DNA of 64,000 bases from Apus apus. Lineage: Eukaryota > Chordata > Aves > Apodiformes > Apodidae. The translations under genes were made by a program, and so were the position numbers. The stretch is taken from contig NC_067296.1 of the NCBI RefSeq assembly GCF_020740795.1, positions 2,581,001 to 2,645,000 on the forward strand. The letters run 5' to 3'. Positions 21,310 to 33,244 of this stretch are shown piece by piece (positions within the stretch are counted from its first letter, which is position 1; every line of letters starts with the position of its first letter). The notes beneath the pieces are model-generated. The model ran no database searches. It worked only from the letters and a program-made list of their open reading frames with translations, and was not told the DNA's origin.

Positions 21310-22565
21310 AGGAGCAGCTCCAATTAGCCCAGCAACGGATGGAGTCAAAACCCACACTTTTGGTGAGTCCCCAGTGCTGCTGGGCAGCCAGGGCTCTGGA
21401 GGAGGAGGAGGACCCTTGGGGACCCCTTTCCCACCCCTCTTCTCCTCCCCAGCCATCACCTCCCCACTGTGGTTACATCCACGACCACATCCCCACTGGC
21501 AGAAACCACTAACACTCCCTGTTTGCCACTGGTCCCTGTGGCTGGTGAGATTTCTAGGCTAGACCTTTCTGCAGCATAAATTAGTAACTGTGGATGGAGA
21601 TGACCTCACCTTCTGCCTGGGACAGGTGTGCAGCTCCCCCATGTGCTGGAAGTGTCATTGAGCTGTGTCAGCCCTGCTGTAGCTGCTCTGGCTGCCAAGA
21701 TGTCACCAAAACTGAGCTTGCTTCAACTCTTCTTTCTCCCTCCTCTTTCTACACACTCCTGTGGTGAGCCATGAAGTCCCCTTCCATGCTCCCACCCACC
21801 CAGGGCAGATTGGCAGCACTTGTCCCAGGAAATCTGTCCTGGCAAAAGACTTGGAAATATTTTTGGATGGGGAGGGAGGGGAGATGGCATCCCTGGATGC
21901 TGTTGGTGCTCTGTGCCCCTGGCAGAGCTCCTTTACCAGGAGCTTCAAGAGATCTGGGGCTCTGCTGCTTGGAGAAGACCCTCCGTGGATGTCCTTGGAG
22001 TTGGGAGAAGCCATCTCTGCAGAGATCTGGGAGGAACAGGGAACTCCTGAGACTCCCCAGAGAGGTGCAGGACTCAGGCACTACATCTTAGCTCCACTGT
22101 CCCACCCTCATCCCAAGGATATCCTCTCATCTCAGGGGGAGGGACAGGCGGGTGGATGGCAATTCCCAGAGCCTTCCCACCCGGGAGGGAAGCCAGAGGA
22201 CTGCAAGCTGCTCACAAAGCTCCTGGCAATGCTTGCTGGGGTCAGTGGCAAGAGCAGCATCCCCTGGGCTGCTGGGGCTTTGCCAGGCTTTGCTGGCGGT
22301 CTCACCAAAACGCTGGGGCCGGGAAACTGGGATCACAGACCTGGGATCCATCTCCCACCTCCTCATCCCGCAGCCCAACGGGGGGTTTGCTCTGGGTGGC
22401 TCGGGCTCTGGGGTTCAGCATCCCCAGCCCTCCCTTTCCCCACCCGTCCGGCGCGTGTTCTTTCAGCCTGAAAGCAGGGATGGAGGCTGCTGGCTCGGGG
22501 ACAGTGTCGATGCCCAGGACATCCCACCAGAGCCACAAATCCCTCCCCTGCCCCAAGCCCGGAAT
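21310..22565. other. Intergenic, no gene seen
   Basis: Unique GC-rich sequence leading into the CpG-rich block; open frames here show no family resemblance. Confidence 0.5.
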
Positions 22566-22569
22566 CCCC

Positions 22570-23110
22570 TCCAAAGCCGCGGGATGGAGCCCGACTCCCT
22601 GCCCCGGCCTGACCCCGGGGCGCTGCCGTTTGAGGAGACGGCTCTTTCGGTGTCCCCAAAAACCTCCGTGGCTTTCCCTCCCACCCCGTTTTTTCTTTCT
22701 TTTCCATCAGACCTGCCGGCCCCGGGGGGGTGCAAAGCTGGGGGGGTGGGCGAGATCCCGCCCGCTCCTCCCGGCGCTGCAGGGGGAGCTCGTGTCGTGC
22801 GGCTGCTCCCGCCGGGACCGGCCCCCGAGCCCGGGAAACGCCGCCAACCAGCCTCACTTTGGGGGTGTAGGGGGGGAAAGATTTGAGAATGGTGCCTCTT
22901 CCCTCCTAATCATCCCTCGGGACGGCCGGTCCGGGAAGGAAACAGCAGCTGGTGGTTGGCAAAAGAAGGGGGTTGGCGCCGCGGGTTGTGCCCTCGGTTG
23001 TAGATGCATCCCCCCCCCCCCCCGTGTGTGTGTGTGTGCACAGAGGCGGCCACACGCGTGTGAACAGGGGCAGGAATGTCCCCTCACGCTCTCCCGCACA
23101 CACGGGGCTG
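22570..23110. promoter_or_regulatory. CpG-island-like block without an assigned gene
   Basis: CpG dinucleotides are dense over about 540 bp (e.g. CCCGGCGCTGC, CCGCCGGGACCGG, ACGGCCGGTCCGGG, GGCGCCGCGG), in contrast to the CpG-poor flanks. Bird promoters usually lie in such islands. The block is more than 11 kb from SNTA1's 3' end and more than 23 kb from TOX2's 3' end, so it belongs to neither annotated start. It could be an orphan island, an enhancer or the promoter of an unrecognised transcript. Confidence 0.5.
23010..23040 (+). repeat. Poly-C / GT microsatellite
   Basis: A run of about 15 C followed by GTGTGTGTGTGTG within the CpG-rich block. Confidence 0.9.
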
Positions 23111-23534
23111 CCCTGCAGGCCATGACTCCCTGCCCTTAGAGCTGGAGAGAGCCCCTTCCCCAGGGATGCTCCTGCAGCCTGGGCGCCGGGAGAGCGGGTG
23201 TCCCTGGATGCTTCATCCTGAAATCAGGCAGAACAAGCAGCAATTGATGGGGTCGTTCTGCTCATCCCTCAGCCTGGATCAATCCCTTTGACTTTCCTAG
23301 CTCTTGTGCCCGTTTCCACCAGCAGCAGTTGGTCCTTTGATCCCTTTGGGTGCTCCCAAACCACCCCAGGCCATGGGCAGCTTTGATGGGAGAACCTCTC
23401 CCTAACCCAGGAGAAAACTTCCCAGGATCTGGGCAGAGGGAGGAAGTGGCAGCAGACACTGCAGTCACCCAGAAGCATCTCCTTGAGGCATCTCCCCTTT
23501 GGGAGACAGCCTGGGGTACTGCTGGGCGGTGTCA

Positions 23535-23842
23535 TGGTTATTAACAAAGATGGAGATGTGATAGGACAAGAGGAAATGGTCTCAAGTTGCCCCAGGGGAG
23601 GTTTAGGTTGGAGGTTAGGAGAAAGTTCTTCCCTTAAAGGGTTGTCACACACTGGGACACGTTGCCCAGGGAGATGGTTGAATCACCATCCCTGGAAGTG
23701 TTTAAAAGATGTAGATGTGATGCTGAGGGACATGGTTTAAGCATTGGACTTAGAGTTGGGTGAATGGTTAGTGGAGCTGGGTTATGGTTGGCCTCAGTGA
23801 TCTTAAAGGTCTTTTCCAATCCGAAAAATTCTGTGATGACCT
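23535..23842 (+). mobile_element. CR1 LINE, 3' end
   Basis: GATAGGACAAGAGGAAATGG, GTTGCCCAGGGAGATGGTTG, GAGGGACATGGTTTAAGCA and a final AATTCTGTGATGA tail mark a + strand CR1 copy of the same type as at 11,640. Confidence 0.88.
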
Positions 23843-23849
23843 GATTTTT

Positions 23850-24880
23850 TTTTTCTAACTGCCCCAGGTTCACTGTTAACTAGGACTGACAGTGCACGTG
23901 GGTAAAGGGGAAGGTCCCCAGGGTGCTGCAGGTGGGCTGGGGCCAGTGGGAGAGGATGTGCAGCCCCAAGCTCCCCTAGAAAAAAAACCCCCACAACTCA
24001 AGGTCTCCCTCCTTCCTTCCTCTCAGCCTTTACCTTCTTTGGTGCAACCTTGTTTTCCCTGCTTCTCATTCCAAACTTTTGCTGTGGATCAAAACCCCAG
24101 CAGCAGAAGAGCTGAGAACCCCTCACCCCTCTCGGTGTCAGCTCAGGTATTTTGGGTACAAAACACAAGAAAAATGGCTGAACCAGGAGGTCAAATCCAC
24201 GTGGGTATGTGTCTCCCACTGCTTGCTCTGGGAAGCAAGCAAAAAGAAATGAAGGAATCAGGAGTTACTTACCCACCAGAAAGACTTTTTAGCCTCTTAT
24301 CTGTATTCCTCATGGGTGCCATTTTCATATAAATATGATGCCTGTTCTTGGGAACATACTGCTGGCTCGGGATCCATGTAGAAGATCTAAAGGATGGTGG
24401 ATAGATTGGAGATAATTTAGCTTTTCTATATACACAAACACAGATACACACATCATTACCATTTTATTTATGTGTGTGTGTTTACACATACAGATCTTGT
24501 ATTTACATATTTATAGAAATGCTTAATGTATTGAATGCTATCAGAGACAGCTCCCAGATAAAAGGAACTCTGGGAGCTAATGAATGTAAAAAAGAAGGAA
24601 ACAGATATAAAATAGTGATAAATCAATGGCTTCACCTTTTTTCTTCTGGAACTAGAAGCAAGTTACATTGCTGGGCAAGTACATTTTTTACCCCACAGTC
24701 TGGCAAGGGGGTCAGAAGCAGCCTTCCTCTTTCAGCTGGTTGGTTTTGGGTGGAAACTGGAGCAGTTTGCATCAGGTCTTGCATGAGGGTGGGACCTGAT
24801 GGTTTTGCCCAGGGAAGGGCACCCGGGTGGGAGGTGGCACAGTGCTCCCCCCTTGGCATGTTCTGCCTCATGTAACATCA
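23850..24880. other. Intergenic, no gene seen
   Basis: AT-rich toward its right side with short CA/GT runs near 24,420-24,485. No gene or recognisable repeat. Confidence 0.5.
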
Positions 24881-24881
24881 T

Positions 24882-25403
24882 GGAATCACAGAGTATTAGG
24901 GGTTGGAAGGGACCTCTGAAGAGCATCCAGTCCAACCCCCCTGCCGGAGCAGGACCAAAAAAAACCACTAGGGCAGGTCACTCAGAAAGGCATCCAGACA
25001 GGTCTGGAAAGTCCCCAGAGAAGGAGACTCCACAGCTTCTCTGGGCAGCCTGTCCCAGGGCTCTGTCACCCTCACAGCAAAGAAGTTCTTCCTCATGTTG
25101 AGCTGGAACTTCCTGGGCTCCAGTTTGAATCCATTGCCCCTCGTCCTGTCCCAGGGCACAAGTGACAAGAGCTTGTCCTGCCTTCTTGCTGCCCTCATGG
25201 ATTGATAGACATTCATTAGATCCCCCCTCAGGCTTCTCCTCTCCAGACTGAACAGCCCCAGGTCTCTCAGCCTTTCCTCACCAGGCAGGTGTTCCAGTCC
25301 CTTCATCATCCTCGTGGCCTCCCTTGGACTCTCTCCCTGTCCCTCTTCAACTGGGAGCCCAGAACTGGACACAACACTCCAAGTGAGGTCTCACCAGGGA
25401 GAG
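24882..25403 (-). mobile_element. CR1 LINE, ORF2 C-terminal end and 3' tail
   Basis: The left boundary is ATGGAATCACAGAGTATTAG, a degenerate tail. Reverse translation shows the ORF2 end ([40 protein letters not shown]). The copy is 5'-truncated near GTCTCACCAGGG. Confidence 0.92.
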
Positions 25404-25409
25404 AGACAC

Positions 25410-26385
25410 TGGAGAATCAGAAAGAGGAATTTTAAGCATTGACGTGGAATATTCAGCACTGAAGTGGAATTTTCACACCTTTTCTGGGATGATATTTTGG
25501 TGTTTGTCTTTTTTTTTCTTTCCATGCAGTGGTTCTTGGTACTTCTAAACCAAATTGAACATGATCTTCAAAGGCTGGATGCTCTTCTTCAGGTTCCCCC
25601 ACCCAGTCTGGATTCCCACCCACTGCACCTGGCAAAATAAACATGAAATTCCTTAGTCTGTGCAGGTGAAACTCTCCCAGTGTTGTTGGGTGGTTTTTTT
25701 TTTGGAGTGGCTTCAATTCCACAGACAAGACAATGTGAGATGATACTTGGCAACAAAAAAAGTCATCAGAAGAGCAGAAGCAGGTCCTGTGTGGGCTGCT
25801 CATGCAGCTGCCTCTTGGCTCCCTTTGAATTGCTCTCTGTGCACTCCTTGGTTTTCAATTTCATTCCCTTTCTGAGGAGCAACCTCAGCTTTATGTTTCC
25901 CTTTTAGGCTGATGGAAAGAAAGGATTTGAACAAATGTCATGGGCACTCAGAAATCTCTCTTCTGTGTCCTCTGCTTTCATTCTGTCCACCTTCTGCAGT
26001 CCCAGCTCTTGAAGCCTTGAGTGCTGCCTCTCCAAATCTTCCAGGCAGGACACCATACACATTCATTAATTTTTTGTATCTTGGAAATGGGCTTTTATTA
26101 AGTCTCTGTTCATGTGGGTTTTTTTTTTCCGGTGGTTGAATAGTTGAGCTTCTTTATAAACCATCAGCAAAGAGATGGTGGCTCCTTGAGATCCATTAGG
26201 TACATACCTCTGAGAGCCTGGTCTGCAGCCAACACACATTTATTGTCAGGACAGAAAACAGGCCCCAGAGCAGAAGTTTTGTGTTCTTCCAAGCTGCCTT
26301 CAAAATCTGCCCTTGTGTGCGTGGCTCCTGGAGGTCCAGGTGGGCAAATCCAGGGAGGTACTTTGCAATCCCAGCTCCCCAGACA
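25410..26385. other. Intergenic, no gene seen
   Basis: AT-rich unique sequence; nothing recognisable. Confidence 0.5.
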
Positions 26386-26388
26386 TTA

Positions 26389-26620
26389 TAGAATCACAGG
26401 ATCCTTCTGGTTGGAAAAGACCTTTAAGATGATTGAGTCCAACCATTAACCCAGCCCAGCCAGGGCCACCACTGCCCCACATCCCTCAGCACCACATCTC
26501 CAGGGGTTTGAAATCCTTCCAGGGATGGGGACTCCACCCCTGCCCTGGGCAGCCTGAGCCAGGGCCTGACAGCCCTTCTGGGGAAGAAATTGCTCCTCAT
26601 ATCTAACCTAATTGGGTTGC
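26389..26620 (-). mobile_element. CR1 LINE, 3' end
   Basis: Starts TATAGAATCACAGGATCC, then GGTTGGAAAAGACCTTTAAG, and continues to GAAGAAATTGCTCCTCATATC. Similarity may extend to about 26,760. Confidence 0.88.
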
Positions 26621-26624
26621 AGGG

Positions 26625-28080
26625 TCTCTGGGCAGCCCCATCCCTGGAGCTGGAGCTGAGGTGTCTTCTTGCAAGCTGTGTTGTCACCATAGCCACCCAG
26701 ATCACCCTCCACCTTCCTCCCTCCTCTCCACCCACAGGAGACACCTGCTCCTGGAGCACAGAGCTACTGCCCCTCAGTTTTGTTTGCTTTGCTCAGTGGA
26801 CCTTGGGTTGGCACTCCCCTGGAAAAGCATCATCATGTTTCCCCAGGCAGAAAAGTCCATAAACATCTGGTGGAAACCTTTGATTCCCCAGGGTGTCAGT
26901 CCCATAAGGTGCCAGTTCCCCAGGGTATCAGCAATTCCATAGAATATCCTTTCCAAAGATGACTTTCCCAGCCCTGAGGACACTAATAAGCTTTAACTGA
27001 CATGACTAACCTCAGCTGGAGCTTCCACCCACACCCCTGGGCCCTATTTAAGCTCAGCAGTTGTTCTTCAGCCTTAAGCTATACTGGTCTGGGAGCTGCC
27101 AAGCTTGGTCCTAAGCCTGACCTGAGGGCTGACTGACCTCAGACTTGCTTTGTCACCAGGATGCTGCCTTCTGAGCTGGACACTTGGTTGGACCTGGCTG
27201 CTGTCCCAGGGTCTGCTTTGCTCCCTGTCCTTAGAGGAGCAGCCCTGCTCTTGCTGCTCCCTCACAGTGACACGGGGGTTTGAGGCTTTCCATGGAGGCC
27301 TCCAGAGGAAGTTTCCACACTGCCTGTTTCTACCCTGATGTTGCAGGTTCCTTGTTGGAGACCTGCTCCTGCAGACCACCTGAGGAGGTCAAGGTGAAGT
27401 CAGACTGGGTAACCTGGTACTGATGCACAGATGTAGAGGCAAGTGCTGAAGTCTCTTGTGCAGGTAAGGCAAGATAATGGTGTCAGCACCAGCTTCTCTG
27501 GGCCCTGACTTCCTATCTGAGGCCAGCTGGTGACCCAGGAGTACTGCAGGAACCCAAAAGCTCCCACCAACCTCACAATACTCCAGAACTGGTTTTTTCT
27601 GGGACCTCTTTTAACTGAGACACTTTCAGCCTCTGGCTTTGTGGTGGATCTTCCGTAGGAGCTGGTGATTCACCTAAGATGGCTTTAGCATGATGTCAAA
27701 GATGAACTGTTTCACTTCCCTTGTGGATCAAAGACAGTGTCTTCTGCTCACATTGTGAGATAGCATCAGGGTTGGTTGGTGGGCAGAGAGCAGGTCCCCT
27801 GCAAGGCAGGAGCTGCAGTGAGTCTGGCCCAGGGGGCCCTTGGCAGGTCTCCTGGGACACAGTGACACAATTTCTCTCTTTGAGGAGATGTTCTCCAGTG
27901 AAGTAAGGAGCAGGAAGCCTGAGAGCATGTGGAAGGTCTCATTTCCCACCACCCAGCAGCACCTGTGGAAGGTGGCACATGCTGTGGCCATGCAGCCTGG
28001 AGCACTTAACCCTGGTGAGAGTCCAGCAGTGTCTGAGCTCTCCTGCCAAGGAGGAAATGAATCCCTGTAGTTCAGGGAAG
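26625..28080. other. Intergenic, no gene seen
   Basis: Apart from the TATA-like segment no gene or recognised element is visible. The sequence may include part of an old LTR, which could not be settled by eye. Confidence 0.4.
26985..27170 (+). promoter_or_regulatory. TATA-like promoter or LTR-like sequence
   Basis: TATTTAAG at 27,045-27,052 follows a GC-rich stretch (CACCCCTGGGCCC) and is followed about 25 bp later by a pyrimidine-rich start-like segment. The layout resembles an LTR or a TATA promoter. No target-site duplication or LTR ends were identified. Confidence 0.2.
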
Positions 28081-28084
28081 GGCT

Positions 28085-28165
28085 TGTCCTGGTTTGTGGT
28101 AATAAGGTCTCCCCTGAGCCTTCTCAAGGCTGAACAAATCCAGTTCTCTCAGCTTTTCTCTTGAT
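28085..28165 (-). mobile_element. CR1 LINE, short internal fragment
   Basis: AATAAGGTCTCCCCTGAGCC followed by CTGAACAAATCCAGTTCTC resembles the reverse of the CR1 ORF2 C-terminal region seen in longer copies. Confidence 0.5.
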
Positions 28166-28169
28166 CTGA

Positions 28170-31045
28170 AAAGAACTTTTTCACCCTGAGGACTCTACTG
28201 CTTGGGTCTGTCCCCTAACTCTCCATCCCCAGAAGAGCTGAGCAGAAGGCCCAGAGGTGATGCTGATGGTGAGGGCAGTGGCAGATGCAACACATCTTCT
28301 GCAAGGTGGGGCTGGAAGGACCGTGTGGGATGCTTTGGGACACTTAAACCAGGCTGGGAGCAGGTGGCCAAGCTGGCCCTGTGCTTTCTGCACATCAGGC
28401 TCTGGGCACCAAGCACCATCTGAAGCAGAGGACCAGACCCTGCAGGGTGCTGTGATGTCTTTGCCCCCAGTTTCTTCCTCACATGGAGGCCCTGATCTAC
28501 TCAGCTTCCTCCAGGCCTGGTGGTGTTAAGCCCTGGTGTAGGGGGGGGGGGCTGGTTCTGGGCTTCAGACCCCTCTGGTTCCCCCACTGAGATGCCCACT
28601 CAGCTTTCCCAGAGCTCCCAGCACAGAGGTGTTTATTTAACTGATTTCCATAGGTTTGTTCCAGGGAGGCAGAGCAGGTGAGGGAGCTGCTGATGTGAAA
28701 TGAAGGCAGTGGGGGTTGAAAAAAAAAATAAATCAATTTAACTCTCATCTGAGTTGCACAGAGAAGGGAATAAATAGAAAATGATTTTTCTTTTTTTCTT
28801 CAGTGACAATTTTGACTGTTCCCACTGCCAGCTGGACCATTTCCCTCTGCTGCAGGAGCTGCAGCTGGCCAGGAATGCTGGAGATCTGTCAGGGTCAAGC
28901 AGCTTCAGAGAGCAAAAAGCCCAGCAGAAAGAAAGAAATGCACATGTTCACACTTGGGTCCAGGCAGGAGTGAGGAGCACTGAGACCACGGCTTGCAGGG
29001 GTGGGTGTAGATACACCCAAAATACCCACCTTGTCTTGAAGGGCCTTGAGGGATGGACCCATGAGGGGGTTGGGGTTCAGCTGCTGCCACCTTCCAACCC
29101 CTGGTGCTGGTGGCCACGTGCTGGGTGAAGGGCTGATCCCACTCGTGGAGCAGCTTGTCACTGCAATGTCACACCAAAGCAGACCTGGGCACGGTGCTTC
29201 AGGGTAGGAAATTGGTGGTTAGAAAGTATTTGTGACTCCTTGTCAGTGCTGCAGGGCTTTTCATGTGAAACTGCTGAAATAACTCCCAAAAAAACCCCCC
29301 AAATTCTGGTCAGTTTGCTTCTGAAATACAAACTTCCTTTAGTTTCAAGGAATCTTGATGTGCTTTCTTTCCCTGCTGAGAAGCTGAAGGAAAGCACCAT
29401 CTTTTTCCTTGGTAAGAAGCAATTGGATGTAACAAAATATTTGGAGTTCTTTTCTTTGCCATTTTGGCCCCAAATATGAGGTGGTGAGGCAAACAGAGTG
29501 ATGGGTGAAGCAGCTGCAGTGACCAGGCTCAGGGTGATGCTGGATGTGGCACCTGGCCAGCCTTGTCCCCTTGGGCTGGTAGGGGTGGCAAGGAAGCCAC
29601 TGTCCCTGTGACCCCATGGAGGAACTTCTCACCAGGGAGCCATGCCAGACAAGGAGGAGATGAAAGGAGCTTCTTAGGAAGTCTGTTGGGGTGGGAGTTT
29701 GGGACTGGACAAGAGAACCTGAACCTGGGGGTTGTCCAGGAGTTATGGAACGTTTAGGGGAAGGGGAAAAGGTCAAGGTAGATCAGGGAGGAATGAACAT
29801 GGGGGGAAAAAAGGGCCAAAGCAGCTGGAATGGAGAAAGCTGATCTCAGTAGCCTGTCACATTGAATAGGAAAGGGGCCCAATGGGACCACTGGGAAAGG
29901 GATAAGAGATGAGGAAGAGTGTTGGTGCTGGCCTGGCTTTGCCTGTGGGAAGGGAGACCTGCAGATCTAGATGCTTCTCTGGAGACCGCTCATCACCCAA
30001 GGGTCACAGGAGGAAGCTGCATGGCCAGGGCTGCAGACACCAACCTGGGGTGTCCTCCGAGGAAGGTCTTGGAAAAGTTCCTTTTCCCTGTGTCCTCACA
30101 AGACAGGGATCAGGTGGGTGCCTGCCTGGCCTCCCCGTGTCCATCAGGGGTCTGCATGGAGGAGGGATGGCAAACAGAAGGTAGGAAAGAGGAGCTGGAG
30201 GGACCTGGGGAACTGGGTGTGGAAGGAAGCAGGGGTGGGTGAACTTCTCAGGGGGGGCATGGGCCAAGGCTGAGCTGTTCCTAGCAGGAGGCACATGGGA
30301 ATGGCTGCTTTCCTGGGAAGGAGGCACTGGGCTCCACAGGGATTTTAGCTGGAGACCTGAACCCTGTGGCCAGTCCTGCAGGCTCCATCCCCACCTCCCC
30401 AGGGACCCTGGATGCATCCCACCACATGGCTGCAAAGCCCAGAGGCTGCCCCACACCTTCTAAGGCTCCTTCTTGCAGTGAGACACAGGAAAGTCCCAGG
30501 TGAGCTTTCTGAGAACCACAGCATGATCCTGCTCCTGCTTCTGAGCATGACAGCCCAGCTGCAAAAGGTTCCTGGGTGCAGGGTACCCCTCTCCATCAGG
30601 TACATGCCTGGGTTGGGTTTCCCACTGCTCCACTGACCTACCCTAAGGAACAGGCAGTTGCAGGAAGATCTTGGTAACATAGAATTGAGGCTGAATGCTC
30701 AGAAACCACCATTTGTGGCAGCTGTTGGGTGGGTGACTAGAAAAACCTGCCTTTGACACCAAACAGCTCGAGTTCTGGGGGTTCAGTTTTGCTTTCTGAG
30801 CATGCAGTGGTTCCAGTTTCAGGCTTCCCTTCAAAACCAGAAGGTGAGGGATGATTTTTTTGCCTTCATGGAAGTGACTGGATGGAGGAAGAGCTCCGTG
30901 GCTGCCTGAGAGGAGAAGGCACCAAGTCCTGTGTGGCCTTGGGATGGGCAGCCCTGGGCTGGGTGCAGCAGGGGGTGCAGCTCCATCCCCTCTGGCTGCA
31001 GAGCTGAGGGTCACCCTGTGTTCCTGCTGGTGCTGTGGGTTAGGG
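28170..31045. other. Intergenic, no gene seen
   Basis: Unique sequence with a G run at about 28,541-28,551. Open frames are short and without recognisable domains. Confidence 0.5.
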
Positions 31046-31049
31046 GTGC

Positions 31050-31100
31050 AGGCTGCTCCCCAACCTTCTGACTCAGTTTCCCCACCTGTGACACCAACCT
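31050..31100 (+). mobile_element. Possible MIR-type SINE relic
   Basis: CTGACTCAGTTTCCCCACC then TGTGACA resembles the conserved part of MIR. The match is short. Confidence 0.3.
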
Positions 31101-31669
31101 GTCCCCTTGCCAAGGGTGCTGCATTAGTGACAGGGGTGGCAGGAGAGCTTCACTGCAGTGATTCCAGGGTCTGCTCCGTGCCTGCCCTCCAGACTTGGGA
31201 TGCCTGTAGGACAGGAGATGCTTTGGTGCCAGAAGAACTGATTCCCAAGCCCACAGTCAAGGATCAAGCAACATCCCATGCCACCCAGTTTCCCCCTTCT
31301 GTGAAAAGGAGCTGAGAAAACATCACACTTGCAGGATTCAGGCCTGATCTACAAGGTAGGAAGGGGGAGTTTAGCTCCACTGGTCCCTGTGTCCCAGGGG
31401 TTGCATGTCCCCATGGCCCATGGGTGAGGAGGGATGAACAACTGGGTGCCTGTGGGATATTTTGGAGGTGTTTCTAAGCAGAACTGTCCATCCCCTTGCA
31501 AGTGCCTCCTCATGCACAAGCTCCTTCCCAGCCCGTTGGTGCAGGGTGCCTGGAGCATGGGGCTTATGGCCCTGATTTATCTGCTTGCTCATGTGTCTGT
31601 TTGTTGAGTTTCTATCTGCTCTCTGAAGAAGTGAATTAATGTATGTCCCATAATGAACCTCGTCTTCTC

Positions 31670-31792
31670 CAGCACTGGACACTTTTAAGATTCAGCTGGG
31701 CCATCTTGTCTAGACCATGCTTTTATCCAGGAGAAGTTGGACCAGATGATCCTTGAGGTCCCTTCCAACCTGGTGTTCTGTGATTCTGTACT
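31670..31792 (+). mobile_element. CR1-like 3' end, short and old
   Basis: GACCAGATGATCCTTGAGG, CCCTTCCAACCTGGTGTTC and TGTGATTCTG match CR1 3' ends, but the preceding sequence differs from the main subfamilies in this window. Confidence 0.65.
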
Positions 31793-31799
31793 GAAAGCT

Positions 31800-33030
31800 G
31801 CCTAGTGACAGAAAAAAAGTTTGGAGCAATTAAGCAAATTCACTGATTTCCCCACTGCAGAAACCTGCTCTGGAGAGGTCATCTGGTGGTCCTGGCCATG
31901 GATGTCCTGTCTCCAGGGTGAGATGGTGGCTGGGGTCAGCACTGGCCATGCACAGAGCAGCCAGAGCTCAGCCAAGCTCAGTGGTGGCCTCAGAATCCTC
32001 CAAGAAACTTGGCTTTCCTCTTGGCTCACATCTGGGAGGAGCACAGGACTGATGTGGGCAGATCCTTTCTACCTCAGCACATTGCATCCAGCAGCCACAA
32101 ACAGCACAGGTGCCTTTTCAGCAAGTGAGTGTCTTCAGCCAAGTGTCTCTGGAATTGTTAACTTTCTGATGGGGAGGGAGGGTGGGAGAAAAGAAGGGTT
32201 GAGCTTTCAAAAGCAGAACATTTTATTGTTGTAACCAGAAATTCCCACTTTCCACCCAAACCAACACTGAAGCCCAGGGTAAATTTGAGCCTGTCAGCCC
32301 TGCTTTGCTCCCTGTTGTTAAAAAAACCCAAACAAACCCAAACCTGCTGCTCCAGGCTTGAGAAATGTCAGAGGGAAATTGAAAAATAACATTTTCCCCT
32401 CTTCCTGCTGCCACACCTGCTTTCCTTCAGCAGCAGCTGGCATTTCTCCAGGCACCTTGACAGGCTCTGTGCTGGGTGAGGGGATCCTGATGCCCTCAGA
32501 GACACCCAAACTGTTCCTTCCCAGTGGGGTAAAACGGGACCCCATCTCTGAGCCCTTCCTCTGTAAAGGGAGGGGTGTAGGAAAAGGTATGTTATAAAGG
32601 TGGAGAGACTCAGATGTGAGTTGCAGAAGTACTGGGAGAGCATCCCTGGGAGAACATCCCTGGGAGAGCATCCCTAGGACACCGAGAGGAGCTGAGCAGT
32701 TAAAACTCCTTAGGGTGCAGCCCACCCAACCCACCCACCCTGCAACTCTTACCCGGTCACCTCACTTGCTGGTGGATGCTTGGTGCTGGAGCTGCCCCAG
32801 TAACAGCATCCAGGCTGGAAACCCCCAGGTTGTGTCTCTAGTGCTCGTGGACCACGAGTGTTACCCAACTGGGATGTTTTTCCTGCATGTGAAGGTGCAT
32901 CCCCCAGGCAAAGTGCTCCCTCGGAGCTGAGCTGACCAGAGCAGAACCTGGGAAAGGGCTTTGCAAGCTCGGGGCCAAAATATCCCCCTGTCACTGGGGA
33001 CCTGGAAGGAGCCTCAGCAATCACTTCAGA
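31800..33030. other. Intergenic, no gene seen
   Basis: Unique sequence containing a short 14-bp tandem repeat; no coding signal. Confidence 0.5.
32633..32674 (+). repeat. 14-bp tandem repeat, 3 copies
   Basis: The unit TGGGAGAGCATCCC is repeated three times with a single base difference in the middle copy. Confidence 0.85.
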
Positions 33031-33034
33031 ACTG

Positions 33035-33240
33035 AGCTTGAGAGTCTGCTGCTTGTTGTTCATGCTCATCTGAAAGCCTCTGACACTTCCCTGCCCTGTG
33101 TTTCTTTGATGAATATGCAAATCAAGGCGGTGAAATTACAGATAATGATAAGCAGTCAAAACTTTTCAGAAGTGAATGCACATTCCTGATTTTGCAGATT
33201 TCTATCACACCTTTGTCTTTGCAAAATAGATGAGAGAACA
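33035..33240. promoter_or_regulatory. Candidate intergenic enhancer with POU octamer
   Basis: A perfect octamer ATGCAAAT lies at 33,115-33,122, close to AGATAATGATAAG (GATA-like), CACATTCC (TEAD-like) and CCTTTGTCTTTGC (SOX/TCF-like). The block has few CpG, no repeat and no long open frame. Confidence 0.3.
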
Positions 33241-33244
33241 GTGC

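Noticed and set aside
22152..23139. Open frames of 244 and 327 codons
   Set aside because: High GC content makes stops rare; no domain, codon pattern or splice context supports a protein. Kept only as a CpG-rich block.
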